Of a DNA stretch of 64,000 nt, positions 24,053 to 35,000 are shown piece after piece. The DNA is from Climacium dendroides. Taxonomy: Eukaryota; Streptophyta; Bryopsida; Hypnales; Climaciaceae. Location of the stretch: contig OX467090.1 in assembly GCA_950106755.1 (NCBI GenBank), positions 4,154,001 through 4,218,000 of the forward strand, given 5' to 3'. Both the position numbers and the translations under genes were made by a program. Every line of letters starts with the position of its first letter. The stretch's first letter is position 1. The notes beneath the pieces are model-generated. The model saw nothing but the letters and a program-made list of their open reading frames with translations. It had not been told where the DNA came from and ran no database searches.

Positions 24053-25643
24053 AGAATTTATGTGAATTTGTCTTAAATGAATAAAAAATAACAAATATAT
24101 TACAATATAGTGTTAAAATAGACCATATACTTGAAGTGGAAAGAGTTGAATATGAATATAGACTTCATCCTTTCAAGGTCAACTTTCTTGAATGAGTTGA
24201 AAGGCCACCTTTTGTAACAATTATGTGAAGGGTTGTAAGCTTACTTACAGCTATGATTAGTATGATAAAACTTCTATTGCATATTCAACCATATGATCTT
24301 TAAAAAGGAAGAAGGTGCAATAAAATAAAATAAACTATTCAATAGTTCTAAAATGGAATCAAAATTTATCAATCCTAATGGTGAAATCTTCTTAGTATGT
24401 AATATATACATTATAGACATTTATTTATTTATTAGAAATACTAAAAATTGAGTTCAAAATTGAATCCTATACATTGTTTTTTCAAGAAGAAGCTATAATT
24501 GCCTAAGAAACAAGACTCTTTTTAATTCTTACAATACTAATACAAATGGAATGAATCAAAGATTTTTGCATGATATAAATATACTCTAAGAGAAAAAAAC
24601 TTAAATTTTTTTATTTCAAACTTTTGTTTCTTATTTTTTGGTTGCCTAGACTCAAATATTCTATACTTAGGATGGCACAACATTTCTCCCATGCACCAAT
24701 TGAAATAAAATTACATTTCTAGAAAGCTAGTAAATTCTATAAATTTTTTAATTTAAAAAAAAAATTACAGTAAAATTTGATGTCATGGGAACTTGCAATA
24801 AATTGTCAAGAAACTGTTCCAAGAATTTGAGTCGTTAGGAATTAAAGGATGTATGATGATGCATATCAAAGGGGCCATAAATGTTGTTGTGCATGTAGTA
24901 TATTAATTAAAATCATCCTTGAAGTGACAAAGGTTACATAATTATTTATGTATTAAAACATATCAATTATCATTTGAAGGAGCTAAATAGAACTATATGA
25001 AAATTCAAGTTTTGACTTTCAAAATGCCTATGGAGCTTGCAATGTCCTTTAAGGGTTAACAATAAAAATTTTAATTTGACATTCCCATGACCTCCATACC
25101 CTCAAAATGAATAATAGTTTTTAGCCCAAGTTGAGGATAATGAATCTAGACTAGAGCAAAGGATTGGTCATATTTAATGATAAGGTGTAACTATACCTAA
25201 AACTGAGCTTATAAGAAATTCAAAATGGTTCTCATTATTATATTGAAATTTTTTGTAGGGCCTTGTTGGTAGTCAAAAGGGGATTCTAGATTCTCCTAGA
25301 ATGCATTTTTAGATATTGTATCAATAAACTGTGAATTATCAAAGTGCTAAAATAGATATTTTAAAAACCAACCTTTGACTTTTATGAATAGTAGAAGTAC
25401 ATTTTAAACAAGAATCCATAGAGGGTGATTTTAAAAAGGGTCAAAATTAGATGTAGTTACTTTATCCCATTTTATTGGATATGATCATACAAAGCGGGGA
25501 ATATGACAAAAAAATTAATGGTATTTTGTATAGTATTGGTGCAAACTTAAGAGATATTATAGAAAAGTGGTATTTATTTATGTTTAGATTTGAGAATGTG
25601 GATACCGAGATCAATAAAATAAACAAGAATTTAGATATGTGAG
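24053..25643. other. AT-rich interval with one TTAA-type right end
   Basis: No gene was seen. AATGTCCTTTAAGGGTTAA ending near 25059 looks like a right end of the TTAA family, and element-like sequence precedes it. No matching left end was identified. Confidence 0.35.
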
Positions 25644-26350
25644 ATTAACCCCTACTGAATGCCCAAACTGCATTTTTTGGCATTTTAGCCATTTTGGGTA
25701 GCTCATTACGAATGGAGTTTTCATTTTTTTTCTTTGAAATTTCACACAACATTTTCCTGGGGAGTAGCTTTAAGGTCCAACAATTTTCATAACTTTTAAT
25801 TGAATGGTTAAAAAGTTATTGCATAATGTCATTTTCAACACTTAGTGGGTAGACTGGGTAGCTCCAAAAACTTCTTTAAAAATCACTTTTTTCAAAATAT
25901 TTATATACAAGTGGAAAGCTTTGAATCATTCCATTTTGATAGATGACAAGAAAGTTATGAAGATTTTTAGTTTGTGAGTAGGTATGATTTTCAAAGACCC
26001 TAAACTAAAATCCTTCATAACTTTCATCTCACTTGTTGAAATGTAATGATTAAAAGCTTTCCACGTGTACATAAATCTAAAGAATCAATTTCAAAAAGAA
26101 AATTTTGAAAAAAGTATTTTTTAAAGTAGATTTTTGGACTGCCCAAACTACCCACTGAGCAATGAAAATCATATATCATGCAATAACTTTTTAACCATGT
26201 AGTCAAAAGTTACAAAAATTGTTGAGCCTTAAAGCTACATTTGGGGGCACATGTTGTGTGAAAATTTCAAAGAAAAAAAAATCCATTTGTATTGAGCTAC
26301 CCAAAATCACAATGTTGCCAAAATGTGCAGTTTTTGCATTTAGGAGTTAA
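25644..26350. mobile_element. Foldback TTAA-flanked element
   Basis: It starts TTAA-CCCCTACTGAATGCCC and ends TTGCATTTAGGAG-TTAA. The left roughly 300 bp are the inverted complement of the right roughly 300 bp: for example, a CAACAATTTTCATAACTTTT block on the left faces AAAAGTTACAAAAATTGTTG on the right. The whole element could therefore fold on itself. Confidence 0.75.
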
Positions 26351-27146
26351 GGCGTTGTAGTCTTTGCAATTATGCCAAGCCTACTTCAAATATATGAGAA
26401 AGAAAAATACCCTTTAAAGCTAGGAAATTATAATTAATTAAATTACCATTTTGAAATAGGTTATGAAATGAAATCTTATGAAATTAAAAAAATTATATAA
26501 TTTGACTTGTTCCAAAAAAATTGAGTATGCATAAGCTACATCTTTCTTTTGTAATTATTAAAAAAAAATTGCATTGCCACTTGGATTTAGGGATTTCAAA
26601 ACCTCTTCCAAAATTGTTTCAAAATAACTCTTGGCTTGAAGTTGTACATAAATTAAATCACAAATAAATAGAAAGTTTTATAAAATGAATATTTTTACAA
26701 TTGACCCCTATATTATTAGGATGTTTTTAGATATAATTTTTTGAAAATCTAAATATATACTTAAAGAGTCAAATATATTTTTTGCGTTTTTTTGTATGTT
26801 CAAAATTAATATAAAAAATATTATAATTTTTTTGAATTTAACTGTAGATGATTGGGTTTGAACCACTAAATTATAAGAACAGCTGTGTATAATATCTTAC
26901 GACATTAAAGCATTTCAGTACAATATACCTTGCCAAAATAAAGACTTCATTTGTTAGATTTTCCAACTTTGAAAATGATCAAAAATTGGATATAAATAGA
27001 AATCAATATACCAAAATATATCAAAATGAGATTTCATTATCTTTTAAATTATTTTTTCAAAGATAGGAAAAGCAGAAAACAAATTAGCATTTGGAAAAAA
27101 TAATTTTTTTTTTCAATGAGTATATGGGAGAGAAAGTCATGCCACC
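26351..27146. other. AT-rich interval; end part belongs to an outer TTAA element
   Basis: No gene. From about 27040 the sequence (GATAGGAAAAGCAGAAAACA, then AGAAAGTCATGCCACC) is the left body of the element that resumes at 28337. Its own left terminus was not found. Confidence 0.4.
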
Positions 27147-28336
27147 TTAACCCCTAAAGTCCCAAAGTCCCTACAGGGGACATTTGGGATTTTAGGTGGC
27201 CTTAAGTGATCTTAATTTTTGACCTGATTTTTTGAAACTTTATTGAAGATAGGAAATCAAATTAGCTTTTGGGGAATATAATTTTTATTTCAATTGGTGC
27301 CTAGAAATAAAAGTTATGCCACCAAAAGTCCAAAAAGAAACTTGAGGGGTAGTTCAAAAGAAATCACAAAAAGTTAAATTTTTTAATTTTTAATTTCTTT
27401 CTCAAAGATTATATTTTTGTTTACATTTGAAGCTTTGATTCATTTTATTTGGACTAATGATGAGAAAGTTATGAACAATCTTATTTTTCAAGCAATCTAA
27501 GCACCTTTTAGAAAAAATAACTTAAGACTTCATTTTTGAATGCAATTTAAATAATTTTTCAAAAAAAATTGTTAAGCAAGGTTAAGTTTTCTTGCTAAAA
27601 CAATCTCACCGTTGGGATTATTGTGTTTCAATTCTATCTTAACCCCTAAAGTCCCATTGTCCCTACAATGGACAAAATGAATTTTGGGCAAGCTCATATG
27701 ATCTCAATTTTTACTGAAATTTTTTGAAACTTTCCCATAAGATAGAAAAATTATCACATGATTTAAGACAAGTGTAGAACAAGATCCTATGGTCAAATTT
27801 TTAAAAATATTTTTAAAAAATTATTTTGTAGATGAGCGTAGCAAAAGTGGTAGTTTAAAGTGGTTTTGACACAAAAATGGCCTTGGGACTTTAGGGGTTA
27901 ATGCTATTAATGATTTAGATATCTCTTCAATCTTGAACCTACTTTTGCTTAATAATTTTTTAATTAATGAAAGTTAAGTGTTTTTTTGTTGAATATTTTT
28001 CTCTAGATTCTCAACTTAATTTTTCAACATAAAATATTATAAAATAAAAAATAATAGTACAAATATTTTAAGTTAAATAGATTCAAAGCCAAAAATCTAA
28101 TTGATCAAGGTGAAAAAAAACCTTGTTTTCTTCACTTTCATTGAATGCACATATCTTGCAATCTATGTGGTTAAAGTTTTTGAAACTTTTTGCATGCATT
28201 CTTATACTACTATAGTACAAGATCTTGTAGTTAGATATGTAAAAAAAACAATTAAGATTTTTTTGCTCTTTATGATGGAAATGGCAATTTTGAGTAGATT
28301 TTGATGGAAAAAAGGCCTTTTGACTTTTGGGGTTAA
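27147..28336. mobile_element. TTAA-flanked element, middle level of a three-deep nest
   Basis: The ends are TTAA-CCCCTAAAGTCCC and GACTTTTGG-GGTTAA, with intact TTAA on both sides. It sits in an older relative: the sequence before it ends AAAGTCATGCCACC and the sequence after it begins GCCCAAAACAAGG. These are the two parts of one continuous block seen elsewhere as GTTATGCCCAAATAAGCTCA. It contains the smaller element at 27639. Confidence 0.75.
27639..27901. mobile_element. 263-bp TTAA element, innermost of the nest
   Basis: TTAA-CCCCTAAAGTCCC to GGGACTTTAGGGG-TTAA. Removing it with one TTAA gives CTATC-TTAA-TGCTATTAATGATTT. This matches the uninterrupted sequences at about 28627 (CCATCTTAAACCTATTAATG) and 4520 (CCATCTTAAAGATATTAATA). 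The comparison shows precise insertion with TTAA duplicated. Confidence 0.85.
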
Positions 28337-29022
28337 GCCCAAAACAAGGTTTGTTGGGCAACACAAAAAAAATTACAAAAAGTCAAAATAAATTTTCAAA
28401 ATTTTAACTTTCAAAGAAATATTTTTGTTCACATAGAAAGATTTGAATCATTTTATTTGGACTAGTTATGAGAAAATTATGGACAAACTTATTTTTCGAG
28501 CAATCTAAACATAATCTTGGAAAAATAACTAACAAGTTTCATTTTTGAATGCAATTTAAAAAAAAATTCAATAAGGTTTAGTCTGCTTGCTAGAACAATA
28601 ACAACAATGGGATTAATGTATTTGGATTCCATCTTAAACCTATTAATGATTTAGTTTTTCCTTCAATCTTGTACTCACTTCTATTCAACAATTTTCTTAA
28701 GAAAGAAAAATAATCAAGCGTGTCTCTTTGAATTTTTTTTCCTAGACTTTCAATTCAATTCTTCAACATAAAAAAATTATAATTCAAAGTCTAATAATTT
28801 AGTCAAGAAAGGTGCAAAAATCCAATTGTCTTTACTTCAAATACAAATATCTTGCAATCTAAGTGGTCAAAGTTTTGTGAAACATTTTCCACACATTCTT
28901 ATATTAATCAAATGCAAGAACTCTTGGTTAGATATGCAAAATAAAGAGAATCTACAAAAATTTGCACTTTGCAATAAAAATAGTTTGGAGTGGATTTTGA
29001 TGGAAAATAGCTTTGGAGTTAA
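28337..29022. mobile_element. Right part of the outermost TTAA element
   Basis: It continues the element whose left body precedes 27147, and ends CTTTGGAG-TTAA at 29019-29022. The body is related to 5637-6530 and 52357-53274. The duplicated gene relic starts shortly after it. Confidence 0.55.
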
Positions 29023-29059
29023 AACAGCAGTGAAAGACCTGCTAGGTCTAGAATAGTTC

Positions 29060-30897
29060 CCTCTTGAAATCTGCTCACTACCGTAAGATTGCACAAAAGA
29101 ACAGATTGCTAGACAAGATTCTTGCGAAAATACCATGTCTTTGCTGAGGTAAATGCATGGCAACAGCCTGAAATGCATGGCGGCATGATAGTTAGCTGTT
29201 AGAAAGCTGGTAAAGAGTGAAGACAGTTAAGACTTTCAGTACAAGCTCACACATTTCGCCCCTCAGTCAGACTTTAGGGACGCCTGAGCTGAGATTTTGT
29301 AATCAACGAGCAATTGCACAGACATCCACTGCAGAAATTGAAATCATGGCGAATAACGTAAGTGCTTCCACCAAAATGCGCATGGGTTCGCCTTGTAACT
29401 TATTATCTTTCACTTGCAATGAATTCGTCTTTCATTTGTGTCAATGATTAAATCTTATAAAATGCGCAAGGGTTTGTTTAGTATTGCTCAGAGCTAAGTG
29501 TAGTACTGGAAAGGATTTTGCGTACTTGGCTTTTCTGAACCAGTTGGCAGTGGTAGATCGAATGTAATCATATCCCAGCACGAATCCGGTTGTTGAATCT
29601 AGCTGGACGAATTGAAAGTTCGATCGAATTGTCGGTTGCAGTAGCCCCATTCCATCCCATTGCATGAGGAGGTTGCCGGTCGGCAAGTTGACCCTTAACA
29701 TTTGGCCCTTACCACCAATATTTCCAGCTAAATTAGCAGCTGGGTTGCCTAACATCGATCGATGACTTGCGACTTGTGAGCATCCTCAATCCAACCCTGT
29801 ACGACTGAGTTCTAAAGCTGAAGCAAAGCAATTAATGTAATGGCTAAGATTCTCTACACCAGCAAAATGGCTGAGAATGTCCACCACGATTGCATTGCTT
29901 TGCTTCACAGGCCGGATTGGTATCACACACTTTAATTTGACTGGCAGAGTGTACATACGTACACCTGGGCTGCATTTCCTCACACAGGGGATTTGCAACA
30001 ATTGTTTGACCCTAGCCTCACGGGAAAAAAGTGAGACTTGAGTGTATTTCCGTGTAATCACATGGGAAATTCATAGGCATGCCTTTGTTATCACGCAAAA
30101 AATGTAGTTGACTTCCTCTATCTCACTTTCACCTGCGCAACAAGACTTTGCAGGAGAAGTACGTGCAAGGGGGTGACATTGATCGACCTAGGATGCGTCT
30201 GTCTGCAATTGAAGTCAAGTTAAGTGTCTGAATGTCACAAGTGAATTCGAATTTCTGAGTCCGGAAATTAATCTTATCAAACCAGAAAATCGTGTTTCAA
30301 CGTACACCGAGTCACCGATATTTCCAGCACGGCAGAACAGGCCAGAACGACAGTTTTCTGACGGGAATTGGAGTCAGGTCGTCATGAGACTGCATGCCAT
30401 GCGCGCAGGTGTCGGTCTTCTCGATCGAAACTTCCCGACACAAGCAAAGGTGATTGAACAGGTTCTGTGCACTCCACAAGATAGCTTCAGATTAACTTCC
30501 GATTCATCACCGATGTCAACACAGTTCTTATCAGTCATTTGTTTTAAATTGCCTAACAGCATCACATGAACATCATTGTGACGCATGTTCAGCCGGCTAC
30601 TTGTGATCTCAGCTGTGACGTACGTTCAGCTGTGATTCTAGATTAAAATTCCATTCATCTGTTTCAAATAAATAAATAGAAATTCCAACACGGAATTAGT
30701 TGAGGATATGTCTGTACCTTTACTTGGCAATGTTTCACATCATAATGGAACAACATTTGGAATTCTGTTGCGTCAGTGAGAGCTTGAACTGGCATGATCC
30801 AGAATCCGGCTGCAGCTCTGGGCGGTTAAAAATTGGTGACAGAGTCAAATTGTCGGTGAGATTGGAGGGGATTAGTTGGGAGGATGGTTTCTTTTCT
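29060..30897 (+). pseudogene. Gene relic, copy 2 of the duplicated segment
   Basis: This copy is similar to 2518-4043 but less damaged. A candidate first exon ATGGCGAATAAC (29346-29357, Met-Ala-Asn-Asn) is followed directly by a consensus donor GTAAGT. A downstream exon-like stretch near 30816-30897 follows a GGCTGCAG acceptor and reads SGRLKIGDRVKLSVRLEGIS then WEDGFF. The same frame in copy 1 has a stop. About 300 bp (29763-30060) are found only here. LKIGDRVKLSVRLEG is faintly like a beta-strand opening of FKBP or S1 domains, but this is too weak for a call. Whether this copy is expressed cannot be told. Confidence 0.45.
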
Positions 30898-31794
30898 TTT
30901 TCAAAGTTCTGACACAAACAGAAAAAGATTTCATTGGAACAGAAAAATACAACAAAATCCAGCAAGTATGGTCTAGAGGGGTTAGCAACTAAAGTAACAG
31001 AAAACATTCTTTGTGTCACTTGCCCCCCGGGCCACTTGTCGCTCAGTTCTTAGTTCTTTTTTCTTCTTCAGTTGTAGTGAAGGTCTCCTTTATTTGTGTC
31101 AAGAAGAAGTAACAAAAAACATAAGGGCCTCGTGCCATGTGAGATTAGTAGGCAAAAAAAGCACTGGAAGACAAGAAGATCCCACAAATATCCTTACTAG
31201 ACAGTCTTGTTGAGCGGGAAAAGAGGATTTCATGTTTCACCAAAATTGGTGGACAACTCCATTGGTTGAGATTGGTCAATCTTGAGGAAATTAATATGTG
31301 GGGAATTCTTACTCAATTTCTTCCCTCATTTCTTCCCCACTCACTAGGTTCACATGTCAATACAAGTTCTCACTTGAATCCTATAGCTCCTTTAAAAACT
31401 TTGCCCATTGGTTTTATATGTCAAAAGGCCCTGAGTAAGGCGAGAACAAAGAGAAGCTGTCATTGTCACTATTAGTGGAAGGAACACCACGGGGTACTAG
31501 TACCAAGTGATTGCAAGAAACACTTTGTCTTCTTAGCTTTATATGGTTGTTTTTCCATCTATAACTTTTGCAAAGTATGTCTAATGTATATGAAATTTGA
31601 AATGAAGATACATGTGATAGTTGTAGACATAATGTAATTTTTTGCACTTTTCAAAAACTAGTTTACTATTTTCAAAGAACCCCCAATTAAATGCCTATTT
31701 TTTTCCATTTTGAAGTTTTTGGTTCTATTTTTGACTTGAAAATGTAATTTTTGAGCCAAAAATTGGGGAAGTAGGTGTTGTACATACTTATACT
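30898..31794. other. Interval without a recognised gene
   Basis: Mixed composition, slightly GC-richer to about 31250, then AT-rich. Short open frames on both strands have no known motif. The first part could be 3' sequence of the relic at 29060-30897. Confidence 0.35.
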
Positions 31795-31948
31795 CATGGT
31801 TGTCATACTAGACAAGTTACTATTCATTTCTTGTCCTGTAGGACGAGTTACTATTCATTAAATGTACCTCTCCAAGTACATTTGATGAATAGTAACTCGT
31901 CCTACAGGACGAAAAATGAATAGTAACTTGTCCAGTATTACAACCATG
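31795..31948. mobile_element. Palindromic hAT MITE, copy 3
   Basis: 154 bp with ends CATGGTTGTCATACTAG and complement. Perfect 8-bp duplication CTTATACT on both sides (31787-31794, 31949-31956). Confidence 0.92.
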
Positions 31949-32006
31949 CTTATACTACACGCAGTGTCAGCAGTGATGACAAGGTATTATGAAAATTCAA
32001 AATTTT

Positions 32007-32160
32007 GATATGTATAGTGTGCACCTTTTGTATGAAGATTTAAACATATGATATGTATAGTGTGCACCTTTTGTATGAAGATTTAAACATATGATATGTA
32101 TAGTGTGCACCTTTTGTATACACATGGATTTAAAGTGTGCATCTTTTGTATGAAGATTAG
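32007..32160 (+). repeat. Tandem repeat with 43-bp unit
   Basis: The unit beginning GATATGTATAGTGTGCACC starts at 32007, 32050 and 32093. The first two units are nearly identical. The third is cut short and followed by a degenerate partial unit. Confidence 0.85.
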
Positions 32161-32457
32161 GATGTAAAAAAATCCTTTTAGAAGTATTTGGTGTAGTTCA
32201 AGTGCATCAAAATGTAGAAAAATGGCCATTTTAAAATTTATTTTTATGAATTTTCAAAATTACTAATAATCAAAATGTTCATGTATCAATTTTGGGTCAT
32301 TGTAAGAAAGAGTGGACCTATTTCAAATCACAATGATATATTTTTTCATCATCCTCTATAACTTTTGAAGCATAAACTTCATGAACTTGAAATTTTTATT
32401 GGAGATGTCTAACTTGATGGTAATTAGATCTTATATTTTTTAGAATTTAAAAAAAAT

Positions 32458-32460
<3 letters not shown>

Positions 32461-32499
<39 letters not shown>
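32461..32499. repeat. (AT)n microsatellite
   Basis: Uninterrupted AT dinucleotides of about 39 bp. Confidence 0.95.
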
Positions 32500-32502
<3 letters not shown>

Positions 32503-33400
32503 CATTTTTATTAATTTATCACACTATAAGATTTAGGATTTTTTACTATGTTAGGAGTTTCTAAATTTAATGATGTGGAGTTGAAATTTTTATGGTCTAT
32601 TTGCATAATAGGAAAGCATATTTCTATCAAAGAGAATCTAAAAATATATTATTTCATCTCAAACATGAGTACAAACAATACTCCCATTAAACAATGAAGA
32701 TGGTTCTAAAATCAATCTTTTGGTAAAATCTCATCACTATGAATTCTTCCCAAATGGACAATTTTTAATTTTAAAAAAATCTCCTTTTTAAAAATTAAAA
32801 TGTGAAACTGCAATAATAGTACCTTTTTCATGAGATTTTGCACTTTTTTAGTTCTCCTACTTAGTGAATTTTTCTATGCTTTTCCTTCTTAGTATGCCTT
32901 TTCTTTAAAGTTGTTTACATTAAATATTTTTTTTTAATATTTTTTACATTTAAAAAAAAATTTAAGTGCTTTTGAAGAAATAAATGAATATTGTACAAAA
33001 TGCTAAGCCTTTTGAACGGTCTCTCTTGCAATGATAATTTTTCTATTAATTTCAAGTCCCTCAATCTTATAGTAGTGCAATAGTTCGATGCACTCAATAG
33101 CAATGCATAGCATTGTAAAGTGGGCCTATTGATCTTTTATATTTTCTAATTCATTATTAATTCATTTTAAAATTTTATTTTTAATGATTATTTTAATGAT
33201 TTTTTAATTATTTAAAAATTCATTTTGAATGAATCTTCAATTTATTTTCATAATTTCTATTGCACTACTCCTTCAATAGTGCTTGTATTAATTGTAGTAA
33301 TAGCAATCCTATGGCTATGAATGTTTTTCACCGTGTGGCAAAAAATACCTTTAGAGTTGGGTCAGTGGGAAGTGTATGAACCCTAAACGCCTCCAAGCAA
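32500..33400. other. AT-rich interval without a recognised gene
   Basis: Homopolymer-rich. The minus-strand open frame near 32915-33103 has no coding character. Confidence 0.5.
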
Positions 33401-33617
33401 CAGGGTTTTCATAGTGGATGGACGTCCGGTTCGCCCGTCCGTCTAGTTTGCCCGTCCATTCGATTCGCTCAACAGGGCGTAGATGCTGTAGTCGGGGCGC
33501 GGACGGGAACGTCAAAGTGCAAAACTCTCAAAATTAAAGCCGTTCAGACCATCCGTCCGTCCATCCGGTCCGGTTTGCCCATCCGTCCGGTCCGGTTCGC
33601 TTGTTATGACAACCCTA
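33401..33617. mobile_element. GC-rich non-autonomous hAT element
   Basis: It starts CAGGGTTTTCATAG and ends TGACAACCCTA, the typical hAT terminus. Perfect 8-bp duplications CCAAGCAA lie at 33393-33400 and 33618-33625. The interior is built of repeated CCGTCCGTCC and CCGGTTCGCC-like units and is sharply GC-richer than the flanks. No coding capacity. Confidence 0.88.
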
Positions 33618-33625
33618 CCAAGCAA

Positions 33626-35000
33626 TGGACTCTTCATTAGTTACATGAATTTATATGTAAATAACCTTAAGAAAAAAAGGGGCAACACTCCAAAGTCATC
33701 CAATTGTGTGTTTTATGACTCTCCAAACATTTTAATACATGTTCCAAAAAATTAAAGCAACCTCATAAACCAAAAATTACTTAGAAATTGCAATTAGGGA
33801 TCTAAATGAGTCAAATTTGAGCCCTAAGTAAAGAAAAACAACACCCAATCAATCACCCAAATACTCAATTTTCCACATACTTTGACATTATTTACTTCCT
33901 CAAACTTTTAGATCTAACACTAACATCCTAACCTTCAATTTAAATCACCTTTAGCATTGTTTTTCCATCAAACACTTCCACTAACTAACCGTAATCTTAA
34001 CCTAACTTGAGTGGTGCCTCCACACTTACTCAAGACCTACAAAAAAACAAGATTCTCTACTTATATCTCAACTATTGAAAAATGAAATACATTCCATTCA
34101 TTATACCAAATACAATCCACAAGTTTCTTCAAAGTAGTATCTATGGACACTCAAGGCCCATGACAATTAGTCCTAAGCCTCTAAATTCCAAAATAATAAC
34201 GTTTTCAACACAATGAACTACAAATCCACTTACAACCAAGAAGGCAGCCAACACCCTTGAAATAAATTGGCCATTGCGTCTTCATTGTTGGTTGTTTTTT
34301 GACGTGTTTAAGCTTTCTAGAAAGTTGACTCCAAGAGCTATAATCCCTCTAAAACTCATCTCCATGCGCTTCTTCGTTCGTGAGATGTAGCCCTCCAAAG
34401 TTGGTTGTCTCAAACACCGTTGGTAGTCAATACCCTTGCAATAAATGGCCTGCCATGTCTTCGTTCTTACTTTGAATCCATTGAGTCTAGACTTTTTGAA
34501 AAGATAACTATATTTCCCACCACCCCTCTAAATTTTAGCCTCATTGAAACTATTGTCCAAAAGTTATCGCTCTCCAAAGTAGGCAACTTTCATTGGCAGA
34601 GGCGGCTACCCATTTTTCTCTTATTTCTCAACACTCTCTTCCCTTTTCATTGTTTCTCCACATAAATGAACCTACTTGACAAATTTGCTACTTTCTTATT
34701 TAACTCATCTTCCTCACACCTCCAATCTATCTTCTCACACTCTCTTCCTCTCACCAAAATGAGAGAGAGGGAGAAAATGAGGGAGAGAAGGTTTACAAAC
34801 CCTACTCTCTTCCATCTACCCAATGCCTACATTTACCTCTTCATCTTGTTTCTTCTAATTTTCATCTTCATTCCTCCTAGTCTTCATTCTTCTTGGTCTT
34901 CATCTCCATTTCTTCATGGTTTTGACTTTCATTTCTATTCATTGTAGTTGATTTCTACCTCTTCTCATTTTTATCATTTGTTTAATTCACTTAATTTTAT
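33626..35000. other. AT-rich interval with a diverged duplication
   Basis: Two units near 34230-34400 and 34420-34560 share TAAAT(T)GGCC...TCTTC, a CTAGA...TTGA block and CCCTCTAAA, spaced about 200 bp apart. Two adjacent open frames (34405-34665 and 34666-34947, + strand) overlap this area, but look like pyrimidine-rich chance frames rather than genes. The repeats may be the remains of a retroelement. Confidence 0.3.

Noticed and set aside
34405..34947. Two adjacent + strand frames considered as one gene
   Set aside because: Pyrimidine-rich low-complexity translation, no domain, no splice signals; they overlap a diverged repeat.
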